Shown here one piece after another: positions 11,649-22,420 of a stretch of DNA of 64,000 nucleotides (the first letter of the stretch is position 1; each line of letters begins with the position of its first letter). The position numbers and the translations under genes were made by a program. The notes under the pieces are model-generated. The model had not been told where the DNA came from and searched no databases. It saw only the letters and a program-made list of their open reading frames with translations. Source of the stretch: Macrothele yani (lineage: Eukaryota; Arthropoda; Arachnida; Araneae; Macrothelidae); contig CM077023.1 in NCBI GenBank assembly GCA_039090855.1, positions 77,599,127 through 77,663,126 on the forward strand, read 5' to 3'.

Positions 11649-12080
11649 CACTGAAGTAGCAAATTATTAGGAACACTCAAAAGGAATCAGACGCAACTGT
11701 GACGTTGACATGATTTGTCTACAGCTCACTGCAAAAGATTCAGACATGTACTAAGCGTAGATAGCGGCCATGCCGGAAAGTCTCAGGATTTAATCCTCTT
11801 CGAAAGAGGTATAATAGTGAACGCTAGATGGGCCGGAGCAAGTATCTCACACACTGCATATAGTACCTTCTCGGTTAGGCAAGAAGAACTACATCGAGGA
11901 TGTACAATGAGTGATACACGAGCAACAAAACAAGCTGTTAGCGGTTTTTATGTTGGCGTAAAGGACTGGCGCACGTTTGAGGACAACGGCGACTGGAGAA
12001 AATTGTACGAGGTTACAGACGAACTCCATTGCGTCAAGTTGCACAGTACAACATACGTACCGAGAGAAGAACGTCAACAT
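11649..12080 (+). mobile_element. Tc1-like element (Tc1-4), 5' part
   Basis: It starts with a terminal repeat CACTGAAGTAGCAAATTATT after a TA dinucleotide. The match is the inverse of the terminus at 50971 (CACTGAAGTAG read on the minus strand). A decayed N-terminal transposase reading follows, with LILFERGIIVNARWAG resembling the first helix-turn-helix of Tc1 enzymes. It has frameshifts and stops. The sequence breaks at 12080, exactly where the foldback element begins, and resumes at about 50234. The two parts plausibly form one element split by later insertions. Confidence 0.75.
12072..12080. repeat. 9-bp TSD (left) of foldback element
   Basis: CGTCAACAT, repeated at 16481-16489. Nine-base duplications are typical of Mutator-like (MULE) insertions. 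Confidence 0.8.
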
Positions 12081-12350
12081 GGGTATCGTTCACTTGATCG
12101 AAAGGTCACTTGACCGAAAATCACTCCGCCGAAAATCACTTGATCGAAAGGTACATTTCACCGAAGGGTCACTTGACCGAAAAGTTCATTTCACCGAAGG
12201 GTCACTTCACCTAAAAGTTCATTTCATCGAAAGGACATTTGATCGAAAAGTTCATTTCACCGAAGGATTACTTTACCTAAAAGCTCATTATATCGAAAGA
12301 TCATTTCACCGAATGGTCAGTTTATCGAAAACTTTTGTTAGAGATCTGTT
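12081..12350 (+). repeat. Left word-repeat arm of FB-1
   Basis: About 20 imperfect units of 11-22 bp, each combining a CGAAAGGTCA-, CGAAAATCAC- or CGAAGGGTCA-like core with CTTGAC or TTTCAC linkers. The same units occur inverted at 16255-16480. It is not a CRISPR array: the units are of uneven length, lack unique spacers and lie in a eukaryotic genome. Confidence 0.85.
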
Positions 12351-12419
12351 GGAGTGTGGTGCGGGTTTTTCAAAAACTGGCCACCTAAACATTATCGGAT
12401 TGTATTAAAAGTACACTTT

Positions 12420-12960
12420 TAATTTCTATGAAATACCTCCCCATGAGTAGATTTTTCGAAATATAACATTAATTATAAGGCCTAGATCTGTGCCTTTTGT
12501 CAAATTTTAATCGTCCGAGCTCATACTCAAAAGGATTACATAGCAAATCAAATAAATAATGTTCCACTTTTACTCAACCACAAAACATTAATTTGTTGAC
12601 CGTAAGCCTAGATACAGGCCATTTTAACAGATTTTAACCCTACTCATATTCATAAGCATTACATACAACGTAAAGTAACTTTTTATGTAAACCTTATGAA
12701 CATGAGCACGCACGGTTAAAATTTGCTGAAAAAGGCCTAAGCTGAGACCTAGGGTCCTAAAATTGATTCTTTTTGCAGGAACAAATGTGCAACATTATTC
12801 ATTTTACTTTTTGTGTAAACCTTATGAACATGAGCACTGAACATGACTTTTATGTAAACCTTATGAACGTGATTAAAATTTGCTAAAAAAACCTAAACCG
12901 AGGTTTGTTGTCTTAAAAAAAAGATTTGTCTTAAAACTAAATATTTGCCTTCCCTGTGCC
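12420..12960 (+). repeat. About 130-bp decayed tandem repeat (GTAAACC family)
   Basis: Recurring segments read GTAAACCTTATGAACATGAGCAC, then GGTTAAAATTTGCTAAAAAGGCCTAAGC, then GCAACATTATT with variations. About four diverged units are present. The same family occurs at 31.2-31.7, 36.7-37.3 and 47.57-47.83 kb, each time inside an inverted-arm element. Confidence 0.75.
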
Positions 12961-13005
12961 ACGGAGAAATCAAAAGTGCAATTTGGGTCATCATCATCAT
13001 CATTG

Positions 13006-15162
13006 TCAACCATTATCAATCCACTGCTGGACGAAGGTCTCCCCAAGTTTCCTCCACAACGGTCTGTCTTGTGCCAGTCTCCTCCATGTTACTCCCACAT
13101 ACTTTCGAATTTCATCCACCCATCTCCCATGTGGTCTTCTTCTAGGTCTTTTCCTGTCCCTTGGAATCCAATCTAAAATTTCGGCTGTCCATCGATGGTC
13201 TGTTCTTCTGGCAGTATGTCCAGCCCATTGCCATTTCAGGGATTTAACTCTGATCATGATGTCTTCCACTCTTGTCATTTTTCGGATCCACGTGTTCCTC
13301 TTCTTATCTCTCCTGGTTACACCAAGCATGCACCTCTCCATGCTGCTTTGAGTTGTCTGCAGCCTTTGTATGTCTCTTTTAGTTAAGGTCCACGTCTCTG
13401 CACCATACGTAAGCACTGGAAGGATGCATTGATCAAACACTTTTCTTTTAAGACATAATGGCATATTGCTCTTGAAATTTATGCTGTTTCTTCCAAAAGC
13501 TCTCCAGGCAAGTTTTGTACGCCGATTAATTTCTTCGCCAATGTGACCCTCACTTGATATCTGCTGTCCAAGATAAACGTATGTGTCTGTTATCTCCAGC
13601 TTTTCTCCATCAATCGATAAATCTTCATTTCTTGTAAAAGCATTGTACATCACTTTTGTCTTCTGAAAGTTCATTTTTAATCCCACTTCTTTACTCTTGT
13701 CAGCAAGTTCCTGGATCATACTCTGTAGCTCTGATGGGGTAATTGCAAAAATGACTATGTCATCAGCAAAACGAAGGTGGGTTAGATAATCTCCATTAAT
13801 CTTTATCCCTTTGTTTTCCCAGTTCAGTGATTGAAAGACATTTTCCAATGTGGCATTAAAGAGCTTCGGAGATATGGTGTCACCTTGTCTCACTCCTTTT
13901 CCAATTTTTATGTGTGTTGTATTTTCAAACAGCCGAATCTTTGCACTTGCATTTTCATAGATGTTATTAATAATATTAATGTATGCATCTTCAATACCGC
14001 AGGATTTCAGAGCCATTGCAACTGCTGATGGTTTCACCGAATCAAAGGCTTTTTCATAATCGATAAAAGCCATGCACAATGGAAGTTCATATTCCCTCGC
14101 TCTTTCAATTAGTTATCTCAGTACGTGGATATGATCTATTGTGCTGTAGCCACTCCTGAATCCAGCTTGTTCTCTCGGTTGAGCCATGTCCAGTGTTACC
14201 TTCAAGCGGTGTGAAAGAACTTTAATGAAGATTTTATAAACCACTGATAGGAGGCTGATAGGTCTGTAGTTCCTGAGATCCTCAATGTCACCTTTTTTAT
14301 GTAGCAAGATCATTGTAGCGTTGTTCCAATCCTCAGGAATTTTCCCTTCATTAAGGCATCGAGTGAAAATTTGGGCGAGTACCGTTTCGATTTCTCCACT
14401 TGCTTCTTGTATGATGTCTACAGTAATTCCATCTTCTCCTGGAGCTTTTCCCCGCTTCATGTTCTTGATTGCATGTGCAACTTCTGCTGGAAGGACTGGA
14501 AGAACTCTGGTACTGGTACCTTTCATGATGTCTGGAGTACATGTATCATCCCTTTCATATAATTTGGAGTAGAAATCTTTCACTCTTGTCAAAATTTCGC
14601 CTCTATTTCTTGTTACAGAACCATCTTCTTTTCTCAGTGCCATAATCTGTTTTTTCCCCTTACTGAGATGTCCCTTTGCTATCTTTAGGCTTTGGTTGTT
14701 TTCAATTGCTTTCCTTACTAGTTCACAGTTGAATTTCCTTACGTCTTCAGTGATACTTTTTCGTATTGTCTTGCATAGCTCTATATATTCCACTTTGAAA
14801 GACACATCTTCTTTAGTTGTCCTCATCACTCTTCTTTTTTGCATCAACATTTTGGTTTTTCCTGATAATTTGTTCACATGCAATTTGTTCTTAGACCCAG
14901 CTAATTTTGTTGCTGTTTCCATAAGATCTTTGGTTACTTTTCTGTTAACTTCAGAAATATCCACTTCTTCCGATGTTAGGCCTTCTAAAGCCGAGAATCT
15001 GTTCTTCAGTTCCAATTTGAAGGTATTATGGTGTTTTTTAAGGTTGGTTATGTCAATAGATTTTGTTTGTCTTATGAGCTTGCTACGTTCGAGTTTAGTG
15101 TTGAGGTGCATCTTACATCTCACCAATCTATGGTCACTGCCTGTGTTGAACTTGTTTAGCAC
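13006..15162 (-). pseudogene. RTE reverse transcriptase and C-terminal domain
   Basis: This continues the polyprotein after the frameshift. Reverse-transcriptase motifs seen in order are APGEDGI, RPISLLSVVYK, AGFRSGYSTIDH, AFIDYEKAFDSV, GVRQGDTISPKLF and the active-site FADD (in LRFADDIVIF). A C-terminal region follows with LTYGAETWTLT and GHTARR, ending in FVQQWIDNG. An in-frame TAA at 14113-14115 separates motif blocks; otherwise the frame from 15162 to 13006 is continuous. Two lesions in the whole element indicate a fairly young copy. The copy at 9383-10056 matches its last third. Confidence 0.92.
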
Positions 15163-15164
15163 AC

Positions 15165-15965
15165 TCAGTCTTCTATGACGAATTTTTTGTTACACATAAT
15201 AAAATCAATTTCACTTGTCGTCCCATTTGGATGTCTCCATGTCCATTTCCTGTGTGGCTTTTTCTTGAAGAAGGAGTTCAAGAAGAAAAACCCTTCTGCC
15301 TCTGCAAACTCTACGAGAGTATTTCCACGCTGGTTTCGGTTGCCGTGACCGAATTTACCTACTGAAGTTTCATTCTGTTGTCGTTGCCCTATTTTTGCAT
15401 TGAAATCTCCCATAATTATTTTCAAGTGCTGCTTACCTTTATTATTTAGATCACGAATTTCCTCATAAAATTCTTCAATTTCTTCTTCAGCATGACTTGT
15501 GGTGGGTGCATAAGTTTGAATAATCTGAGCCTGGTATCTTCTCGATAGTTGGATAACGAGTCGTGCAGCTCTGTCAGAGGAACTTTCAACTTCTACCACT
15601 TTATCCTTCAGTTTCTTGTTTATTATAAATCCAACACCACTAGTTCTGCCAGTATCTGTCCCACGATAGTAGAAGAGATGTGCACTTTTCAGTTCAATGA
15701 GATCTACTCCTTTTCTCCTTACCTCACTTAGCCCGACGATGTCCCACTTGATCCTTTGTAGTTCCTCTTCCAATTCAAGAAGCCTTGAATCAGAAGATAG
15801 GGAGCGTCCGTTATACGTTGCCAAGGTCAGCATCAGATGGCAGCCTAGTCCGGTCCTCCGGGGATTCTTAGCACCCTCTGCCTTCATGTCGCACTGGCCG
15901 CTGCCTTGGCCAAGTACATTCCAGCTGCCGGAGACTGAGGGCCAAGATTTAAGTTGTGGAGTCAT
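15165..15965 (-). pseudogene. RTE apurinic-like endonuclease domain
   Basis: The N-terminal part of the RTE polyprotein nicks target DNA for target-primed reverse transcription. Visible endonuclease motifs, in order, are LATYNGRSL, the catalytic Glu in GLSEVRRKG, YAPTTS, the metal-binding GDFNAKIG, TWRHPNG and SEIDFI. The final SDH motif (GSDHRLV) lies just past a frameshift at about 15160-15180, in the frame of the next feature. The ATG at 15965 is a plausible start, although residues before LATYNGRSL may be leader. The frame is otherwise intact, so decay is recent or mild. Confidence 0.9.
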
Positions 15966-16254
15966 TTTGGAGGGGTTTGGCCATAACTCACCACGCTGGC
16001 CAAGCGGGTTGGTGAGTGTGGGATAGCATTTCCTCTAATCCCGATGGTATAGTTATACCGCTATTGGCGGTCGTCAGAGCCCCTTTAGTGGGAACAGGAT
16101 GTACCACGAGAAAGCGGGGTTGACATTGGTCAAGAAGAGGCTGTGATGTTACGCATCACCTGACCTTACATCCCGCAATTTGGGTATGATCCCCTAACGT
16201 TTTGATGGTCTGTCTGCAGAACTTGCATCATGCTTCAACAGATCCTGTAATGAA

Positions 16255-16480
16255 ATCCAAAGTTTTCCATAAACTAACCCTTCGGTGAAATGACCTTTCG
16301 ATGAAATGAACTTTTAGGTAAAGAGACCTTTCGGTAGAATGAACTTTTCGATCAAGTGACCCTTCGGTGAAATTAACTTTTCGATCAAGTGATCTTTCGG
16401 TGAAACAATTTCTTCGGTGAAGTGATTTTCGGTCAAGTGACCCTTCGGTGAAGTAAACGTCGGGCAAATGAACCAGACCC
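16255..16480 (-). repeat. Right word-repeat arm of FB-1
   Basis: Inverse copy of the unit family at 12081-12350, for example TTCACCGAAGGGTCACTTG on the minus strand. It ends at 16480, next to the second copy of the 9-bp TSD (16481-16489). Confidence 0.85.
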
Positions 16481-16488
16481 CGTCAACA

Positions 16489-16493
16489 TACAC
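16489..16493. repeat. 5-bp TSD (left) of copia element
   Basis: TACAC directly precedes the LTR start TGTTGGAAGATGCC. The same five bases directly follow the other LTR at 50233-50237. Five-base duplications are standard for Ty1/copia integrases. Confidence 0.8.
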
Positions 16494-16782
16494 TGTTGGA
16501 AGATGCCACGCGTATGTACCGATACATCAAAGTGACAAGTAACTCGAGAAAAATAAACAAAACGCTTTCCCACAATTTTTTCACTCCTTGCAGAACTAAC
16601 GCATGCGCGCGCATCACCACCCAGGGAAAAACATCTGTTTTTCCCTGGGTGGTGAGCACCTTTTTGTACTTCTCCATGTGAGGGAAAGTCCTGCGTATTT
16701 GAAGTGAACAGAACGAAAAATACCGTCCCAACAAGCCCAGAAAAATGCAGCTTAGTTTCTCACACCATACGATGCGTTAATT
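16494..16782 (+). repeat. Copia 5' LTR, first half
   Basis: It matches the first half of the LTR at 49661 base for base apart from scattered substitutions, from TGTTGGAAGATGCC to the GATGCGTTAA point. There a CR1-like LINE interrupts it. The second half resumes at 27174. A 42-bp perfect palindrome at 16614-16655 is special to this copy. Confidence 0.9.
16614..16655. repeat. 42-bp perfect palindrome inside LTR
   Basis: The arms TCACCACCCAGGGAAAAACA and its exact complement are separated by only TC. The matching part of the other LTR (about 49784-49830) has CACCACCCAAAGAAAAGCA followed by unrelated bases. The palindrome therefore arose in this copy after integration, or the other copy lost it. 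Confidence 0.9.
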
Positions 16783-16862
16783 CAATTCAATTCAACTCAT
16801 TTATTTTGCTGAGCGAAAAACAAAAGAACAGTACCACAGAAAAATCAGTTGAAACGATGCCC

Positions 16863-17084
16863 GCCGCCCCGGTGGCGCAGTGGTCTAAGGCGTTGGCCAC
16901 TGATCATTCGTCCGTAAGGGGTCCGGGTTCGAATCCCGGTCAGGCATGGATGTTGCGTTTGTCTTACGGCACTGGCTCTCTCCCTTCCCTTTAACCAGTG
17001 ACCCTAAATTAGGGACGGGCGACTGCTTATAGCCCATTGAGTTGCTCACGGTGGTCGTAAAACCTCCAATTAAAAAAAAAAAAG
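16863..17084 (+). mobile_element. SINE-1 copy inside the CR1-like LINE
   Basis: Complete copy with A-box TGGCGCAGTGG, B-box GGTTCGAATCC, body and an A-run of 11. The TSD CGATGCCC is at 16855-16862 and 17085-17092. Confidence 0.95.
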
Positions 17085-17199
17085 CGATGCCCAGCCAGGA
17101 AGCAGGGGGAAAGGCCAGCCAGACCTGACAAGGTCCCATGCTCCCTAGATCAGTTTTACAATGAGGGCAGTAGTTTTAAATTATAAACAATAAAGGTAT

Positions 17200-17912
17200 T
17201 GTAACGTATACTCTAGATTCAGTTTCTTTTTGATTTTACTATCTCTTGTTATTTTATTTTCCTATGCAAATTATCTTCTCACTTAACGAGATGTTGTTTC
17301 TCCCGCTGAATTATATGTGGCAACGAGTGTAAGTCATGACGTGGTAGTATGCAGTATATATAGGCGCGCTCAAGTATACCAGAGAGCTTCGTTTTATATG
17401 TGATAGGTTCTTTCTGATTATTGATATGCGATTTACCTACTTTTCTACGATATTACGATAGTACAAAAGTTCGGGCTATCAGTAGTTGTGTTATTTTGGA
17501 GTGTGTATTTGAGTAATACCAGGAGCTCCCCAATAAAAGGTTAAAAGTGAGTACGTTTACTTGATTCATTTTGTTGTCAGACCTCTGTCTGGCCGTTAAG
17601 TATATTTCATTGAGTGTTTACTTTAAGTTCAGGGTATATTGTGTTTACCGCTCTAATAAGAAGCCTTCAAAGTACTAATGCACTAAAACCGAAGTTATAT
17701 TACTGATATTCAAGATAATGAGGAACACTGAGTAAAAATAAATTCCATATTCTTGGAATTTATTGCACGTGCGTGTCTTACCTAAACAAACTTTAGCACT
17801 TTGAAGATTAAGTACACTTTAGCTACGTCAAGTAACCTTTCAATAACCCTAACGTGACTTGACGAAAGTTTTCCTGCACTACACGTCCAGTCGGAGAATT
17901 TTATTCATTATA
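17200..17912 (+). repeat. Gypsy 5' LTR
   Basis: It runs from TGTAACGTATACTC to TTCATTATA. A TATATATAGG box near 17354 and an AATAAA at 17532-17537 mark the likely promoter and polyadenylation signals, which sets the R region between them. The same order is kept in the 3' LTR. Confidence 0.93.
17354..17363 (+). promoter_or_regulatory. Probable LTR TATA box
   Basis: GTATATATAG, followed by the GC-rich GCGCGCTC about 25 bp before a likely transcription start. The 3' LTR has the same box lengthened by four bases. Inferred from sequence only. Confidence 0.5.
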
Positions 17913-17913
17913 A

Positions 17914-17930
17914 TTGGCTCCCGAACATTT
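17914..17930 (+). promoter_or_regulatory. Gypsy primer-binding site
   Basis: TTGGCTCCCGAAC begins two bases after the LTR. A TGG-start sequence in this position is the usual tRNA 3'-end complement that primes minus-strand DNA. The tRNA species was not identified. Confidence 0.65.
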
Positions 17931-17961
17931 CTTGAACACGAGGTATTGACACTTATTGACT

Positions 17962-19125
17962 ATGTCTTCATTACCTGAGAAAACTTCACTATTTCAACCT
18001 CAATCAAGTTTCGGTGGAGGTGGGGTTATTTTCGACAATTTGCAGGAAGCCTGTGGGTCTAACTTTGATGTCAATGATTTGCACGTACCCAGGCATTCCT
18101 CACACTTTCGTCATTCACCAGCTTCATATCACTCTGAGTCGCGGGTCGTACCTGAGGTATTTCAATCCTATCACAGAGGCAAAATGCTTGCACATTTCGT
18201 GCCGCATGAGGGAGCAATTACTTTCAATGGTTTGGAGGGGTCCTTGAAATTTCCCGAGGATTTGGAAGATCATTTCGACTTATACAATATTCCTCAAGAT
18301 TGCAAAGTGCAAATAGCAGGCACTTGCTTGAAAGATGCCGCTAAGACCTGGTATCGGCAGTGGAGAGTATCGAACCCGGATTCTCGTTATGAGAATTTCT
18401 GAGCGGAATTTTTAGAAGTCTTTCCTTTCGGCCTCAGTCGAGCTGGCCTTGCACAACAACTTTTTTCTCGTAAGCAAGGACCCAACGATAGCCCTGTTGC
18501 GTTTGCTTTAGAAACAACACGCTTGTATAAATTATGGGATCCACATGCCAGTCATGTCGACATGTTGGAAACCCTATTGCAACAGCTCGATCCATTTCTA
18601 CAGGATTTTATTGAGGTCCGACACCCTGCTACAATACATGAATGCCTTCGCCTCATACGAACGTATGAGGAGCGACACGGCAAACATGGACCAACTAAAC
18701 ATGCTCGGGAACACCGGGAGGCTTATCACGAAAATCCTCAGCAGCATAATAGGCCTAATGACTTTCAACACGAGCGTACACAGGTGCAAGTCCAAGCATC
18801 ATACGTACCACCGCATAGAAGAGTGGTACACCAACCGCTAGTTTTTAAACAATTTTCTGGGTACAGTACAAATGCACAGTATGCTCGACCCCGTTCCAAT
18901 CCGCAGAATTCGGAACATTTTTATGCTAAGGGCGATAAGGATTTTTCTGCCCGTGCTGAGGGAAGAAATAATAGAAATGGAAATTTCAACAGAAATGCGG
19001 AGTTCCCGCTGCAGTTTTCACGAAGTTTTTCTAAGCGTGAAAACTTTACCGATACCAGGCAGGGCCGAGGTTTCAGACCGCATGAAAATACAACCAGGAA
19101 TCCTTTAAACTTCCAAAGGAAGTAG
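17962..19125 (+). pseudogene. Gypsy Gag, one in-frame stop
   Basis: The ATG at 17962 opens a frame to the TAG at 19123-19125 (387 codons), broken by a TGA at 18400-18402 (after RYENF) where a Trp codon would fit. The middle shows the gypsy capsid pattern: ITFNGLEGSLKFPEDLEDHF, then KDAAKTWYRQW, then FLQDFIEVRHPAT. The C-terminus is rich in Arg, Asn and Gln and has no CCHC zinc knuckle, so RNA binding would rely on basic residues. The last codons contain the heptamer TTTAAAC, where ribosomes would slip into the pol frame. Confidence 0.9.
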
Positions 19126-19148
19126 ACCAAGGATCGGCACTGCTTCCT
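19104..19148 (+). promoter_or_regulatory. Predicted -1 ribosomal frameshift signal, gag to pol
   Basis: The slippery heptamer T-TTA-AAC sits at 19104-19110 in the gag phase. After a 6-nt spacer, AGGAAGTAG (19117-19125) can pair with CTGCTTCCT (19140-19148), nine pairs with one G-U and a 14-nt loop. The pol frame is -1 relative to gag and is open across this point, while gag ends 13 nt after the heptamer. Heptamer type, spacing and frame all match known -1 signals. Confidence 0.85.
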
Positions 19149-22100
19149 GATACCAAGAATTCTGACCCTAAAACAGTATTATTGACTGTCCAAACTCCTC
19201 AGTTGCCTGATGTGTTATTGACAATTGAAGATATTATTGTCGAGACAAAGTTCGACAGTGGTTCTGAAATATCAGCCCTAAATACGAAGTTTTGCACTGA
19301 AAGTTTTCCTGCAATACACGTCCAGCCTGCGACGCAGTATTTGCGAGGTGCAAATAACGAAATATTCAGTATCACAGGAACTGTCACATTATCTCTAGGG
19401 CTGAGAAAGGCTCGTTTTACGCATTCTTTCCTGCTCATAGACGACCTACCTGTTAAATGTCTAATGGGCATAGATTTTCTCAATACTTTAAAAATTACCA
19501 TGAATTTCGAACAACATGTTATTTCCTTTCCGGAACCTGTCGAAGTGAGTCCTAAAGATCCTATAGACATAACTAATTTGTTACTGAGTAAACAACTGAA
19601 TGAGAGGCAACGAAACCAGCTTTCTCAACTTTTGAATGAAAGACCTGGTTTATTTTCCGACCAACCTGGTTTCACACAGGTGGTTTATCACGTCATTGAC
19701 ACTGATGGTTCGAAACCGATAGCGACGAAACCTTACCCTTGTGCTCCCCATAAAAAAAATGAAATGCAACGTCAAATTTCAGAGATGATTAAACAAGGCA
19801 TAATAAGGGAATCAACAAGCGCCTGGGCAGCACCTGCTTTTCTTGTTCCAAAGAAACAACCCAACGAATTTCGTTTCGTGACAGATTTCCGCAAGCTAAA
19901 CGAAGTCACGAAAGCGATAAATTATCCACTACCTGTCATGTCGCATATTTTGCATGACCTATCGTCAACTAAATGGATGTCAACCTTGGATTTGGCGAGT
20001 GGATATTGGCAGGTTGCGGTACATCCAGACTCCGTAGATAAAACAGGCTTTGTGACTCCTTTTGGGGCTTATGAATAATTGCGTATGCCCTTTGGACTAG
20101 CCTCTGCACCTGCTACTTTTCAAAAGCTTATGGATACGGTTCTCAGACCTGTTCTAGGTCCCCATGTGCATGTATATTTGGATGACATTATTATTACATC
20201 CGAGACTTTTGACGAGCACCTTTCTCTGCTCAAACAGCTGTTCCAACTCATATACAATGCTGGCTTGACGTTAAAACCTAGTAAATGCCAGATAGCGTGG
20301 GACGAGATTGTATATCTGGGGTTAAAATCACTCCCCACGGCTTATTTACGGAAGATGAAAAAATCAGGCCTATAGTTGACTTTCCTCGGTCAAAAACAGC
20401 CAAAGAACTATCACGCTTTCTAGAAATGACCGGATGGTATCAGCAGTTCGTCCCCGCTTATGCTACAATCTGTGAGCCATTGTATGCTTTGAAACGTAAA
20501 TACAAGAAGTTTGTTTGGACACCTGAGGCTAACGCAGCGTTTGAAGCATTAAAATCTGCGTTGACTCAGCCTCCTGTATTAGCTTTCCCAGATCATACTA
20601 AGGAATTTGATATTTACACTGACGCATCCGGAGTTGGTCTTGGTTGCGTTTTGTCACAAGCTGTGCATCCAATAGCTTTTGCGTCCCGTACTTTATCCAA
20701 AGCTGAAAGCAATTATTCAGCTACGGAACGCGAATGTCTTGCTGTAGTGTATGCTCTTGAAAATTTTCAATGTTATCTCAACGAATTGACAGTTAATATA
20801 ATTACGGATCATTCTGCCCTTCAGTATTTGAATTCTGCTAAGCACCTCTCTAACAGACTTATGAAGTGGGCTCTTAAGTTACAAGAGAGCAATATCAAAA
20901 TTTCGTACCAGCCAGGTCATAAGAATCAATTACCGGATGAATTGTCTCGCATCCCGATTAGTGGGGTCCCCACAGAAACTACTCTTGGTTGTCAGCCTTT
21001 ACTTTTAATAGCTGATATAACATCCAGAGAGCAGATAATGGCAGAATTAGTAAACGATCCAGATTTTAGGGATATCTATAATTTTTTGCTTGCGGGTTCG
21101 CCACAACAAAGTGACCCTTCTCTGGCTGGGAGGTCACAGCATTTTGAAGTCATAGAGGGTCTTCTTTACTATACGAAATCTAGGACTACTAGGGCAGAGT
21201 TTCGCCCATGTATTCCGCGAACTCTTAGAATGGCCCTTTTGAACGAATTTCATGACAAACCTATTGCAGGCCATTTAGGTACTCGCAAGACCCGTTGTAA
21301 ATTGCGGGATGTTGCCTATTGGCCTGGCATGTACCAAAGTGTGCTCGCATACGTTCAATCATGTCACTTGTGTCAGATTTATAATTACCGTAATGTAAGA
21401 CCGGCCGGTCACTTGAAATCTAGTTCAAGTTCTCATGTTTTTGACATTATTTCAATAGATTTATTGGGACCTTATCCTTTATCTGTTAAAAACAAAGCTC
21501 GTTACGTTTTAGTATTAACCGATAATTTCTCTAAATGGGTCGAGGTATTTCCCATTAAAGCCGCTACGGCGGAAGTTATTTGTAATGTATTAATTAATGA
21601 AGTATTCTCTAGATATGGTGCACCTAATCAAGTAGTTTCGGATAATGGTCCCCAATTTATTTCTGACATTTTTGAAAGAATGTGTGCGAGACTACACATA
21701 CAGCATAAATTCATTTCCCCATATCATCCCCAGAGTAATCCTGCGGAACGAGTAAATCGCACGCTAGTTAAAATGATCGCTACATTTGTCATGGATCATC
21801 ACGAGCGGGGGAAGAACATCTTGAGCTTTTTCGTTCGCCCTCCACTCGTCTGTTCACGAATCTAAGTTTACTCCCGCATAACTTTTTTGGGTTGAAAAAT
21901 TAAGACCCCTTTTGAAAATTTAACGGGGATTATCGACGAACTAAACCAGCGACCATCTCCGCAATCAGTACGAATCATGGCAGAGAAAACTCGTGTTGCA
22001 ATGATAGGAGCACAAGCGGCTCAAGCAAGATACTACAATACTAGGCGTAGGGAACCAGATCTTGTCGTTGGAGATCTAACTCTCTTGGAGACACACTTCC

Positions 22101-22420
22101 AGTCTTCTGTTTCTCATACTTTAGTGAAGAAATTTGCACCCAGCTACGAAGGTCCATATCGGGTGGCAAATGTGTTTGAAAATAACATTGTTCTTGAAAA
22201 ACCTGACAATCAATTTCAATACGTACACGTTGCTCAGTGTCGCAAGTATCATGAACGAAATATAGATTTTATAATCAACCCTACTCAACCTTCTGTTCCA
22301 CAGATTCAAGAGTCTATATCACACGATCAACCTCCAGAAATTTTGGACGAACCGACAAACCTTTTTGAAGAATCTCCAGTGATTTTTTTCTTCACCCTCC
22401 CCTCCACAAGACTGGCTTAG
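19110..22420 (+). pseudogene. Gypsy Pol (PR-RT-RNase H-IN), several lesions
   Basis: Protease: KFDSGSEISAL. Reverse transcriptase: TDFRKLNEV, STLDLASGYWQV, LRMPFGLASAP, and the active-site YLDD (in VYLDDIIIT). RNase H: IYTDASGVGLG, the Glu in ATEREC, and TDHSALQYL. Integrase: zinc-binding H-H-C-C (HDKPIAGHLG to SCHLCQ), the DDE core with SIDLLGP, VSDNGPQF and NPAERVNRT, then a GPY/F-type end (YEGPYRVANVFENN). Lesions are a TAA at 20076-20078 (in GAYE-LRMPF), a frameshift at about 20290-20340, and frame changes at about 21790-21975 after the integrase core. Entry is by -1 frameshift from gag, so no own start codon is needed. Confidence 0.93.

Larger units (their letters stand above)
12989..16174 (-). 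mobile_element. Near-full-length RTE LINE
   Basis: It runs on the minus strand from a 5' leader (about 15966-16174) through an endonuclease and a reverse transcriptase to an (ATC)n-type tail at 12989-13002. It is flanked by an 11-bp TSD, GCAATTTGGGT, at 12978-12988 and 16175-16185. Length, gene order and microsatellite tail suit the RTE clade. One frameshift and one stop break the polyprotein. Confidence 0.93.
12081..16480. mobile_element. Foldback/MULE-like element FB-1
   Basis: The ends are inverted: 12081 starts GGGTATCGTTCACTTG and the complement of the right end starts GGGTCTGGTTCATTTG. Inside each end are about 270 bp of short imperfect units of the type TCACTTGACCGAAAA and TCACCGAAGGG, in inverse orientation at the two ends. 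A 9-bp TSD (CGTCAACAT) flanks the whole. The interior holds a decayed about 130-bp repeat and an RTE LINE that has its own TSD. No transposase of its own is recognisable, so it is non-autonomous or its gene was lost. Confidence 0.75.

Noticed and set aside
12081..12350. CRISPR-like array of short repeats
   Set aside because: Unit lengths vary, spacers are not unique, no cas gene exists and the DNA is eukaryotic. An inverse partner at 16255-16480 identifies it as a transposon arm.
14696..15178. 160-codon plus-strand frame
   Set aside because: Antisense shadow of the RTE reverse transcriptase coding strand.
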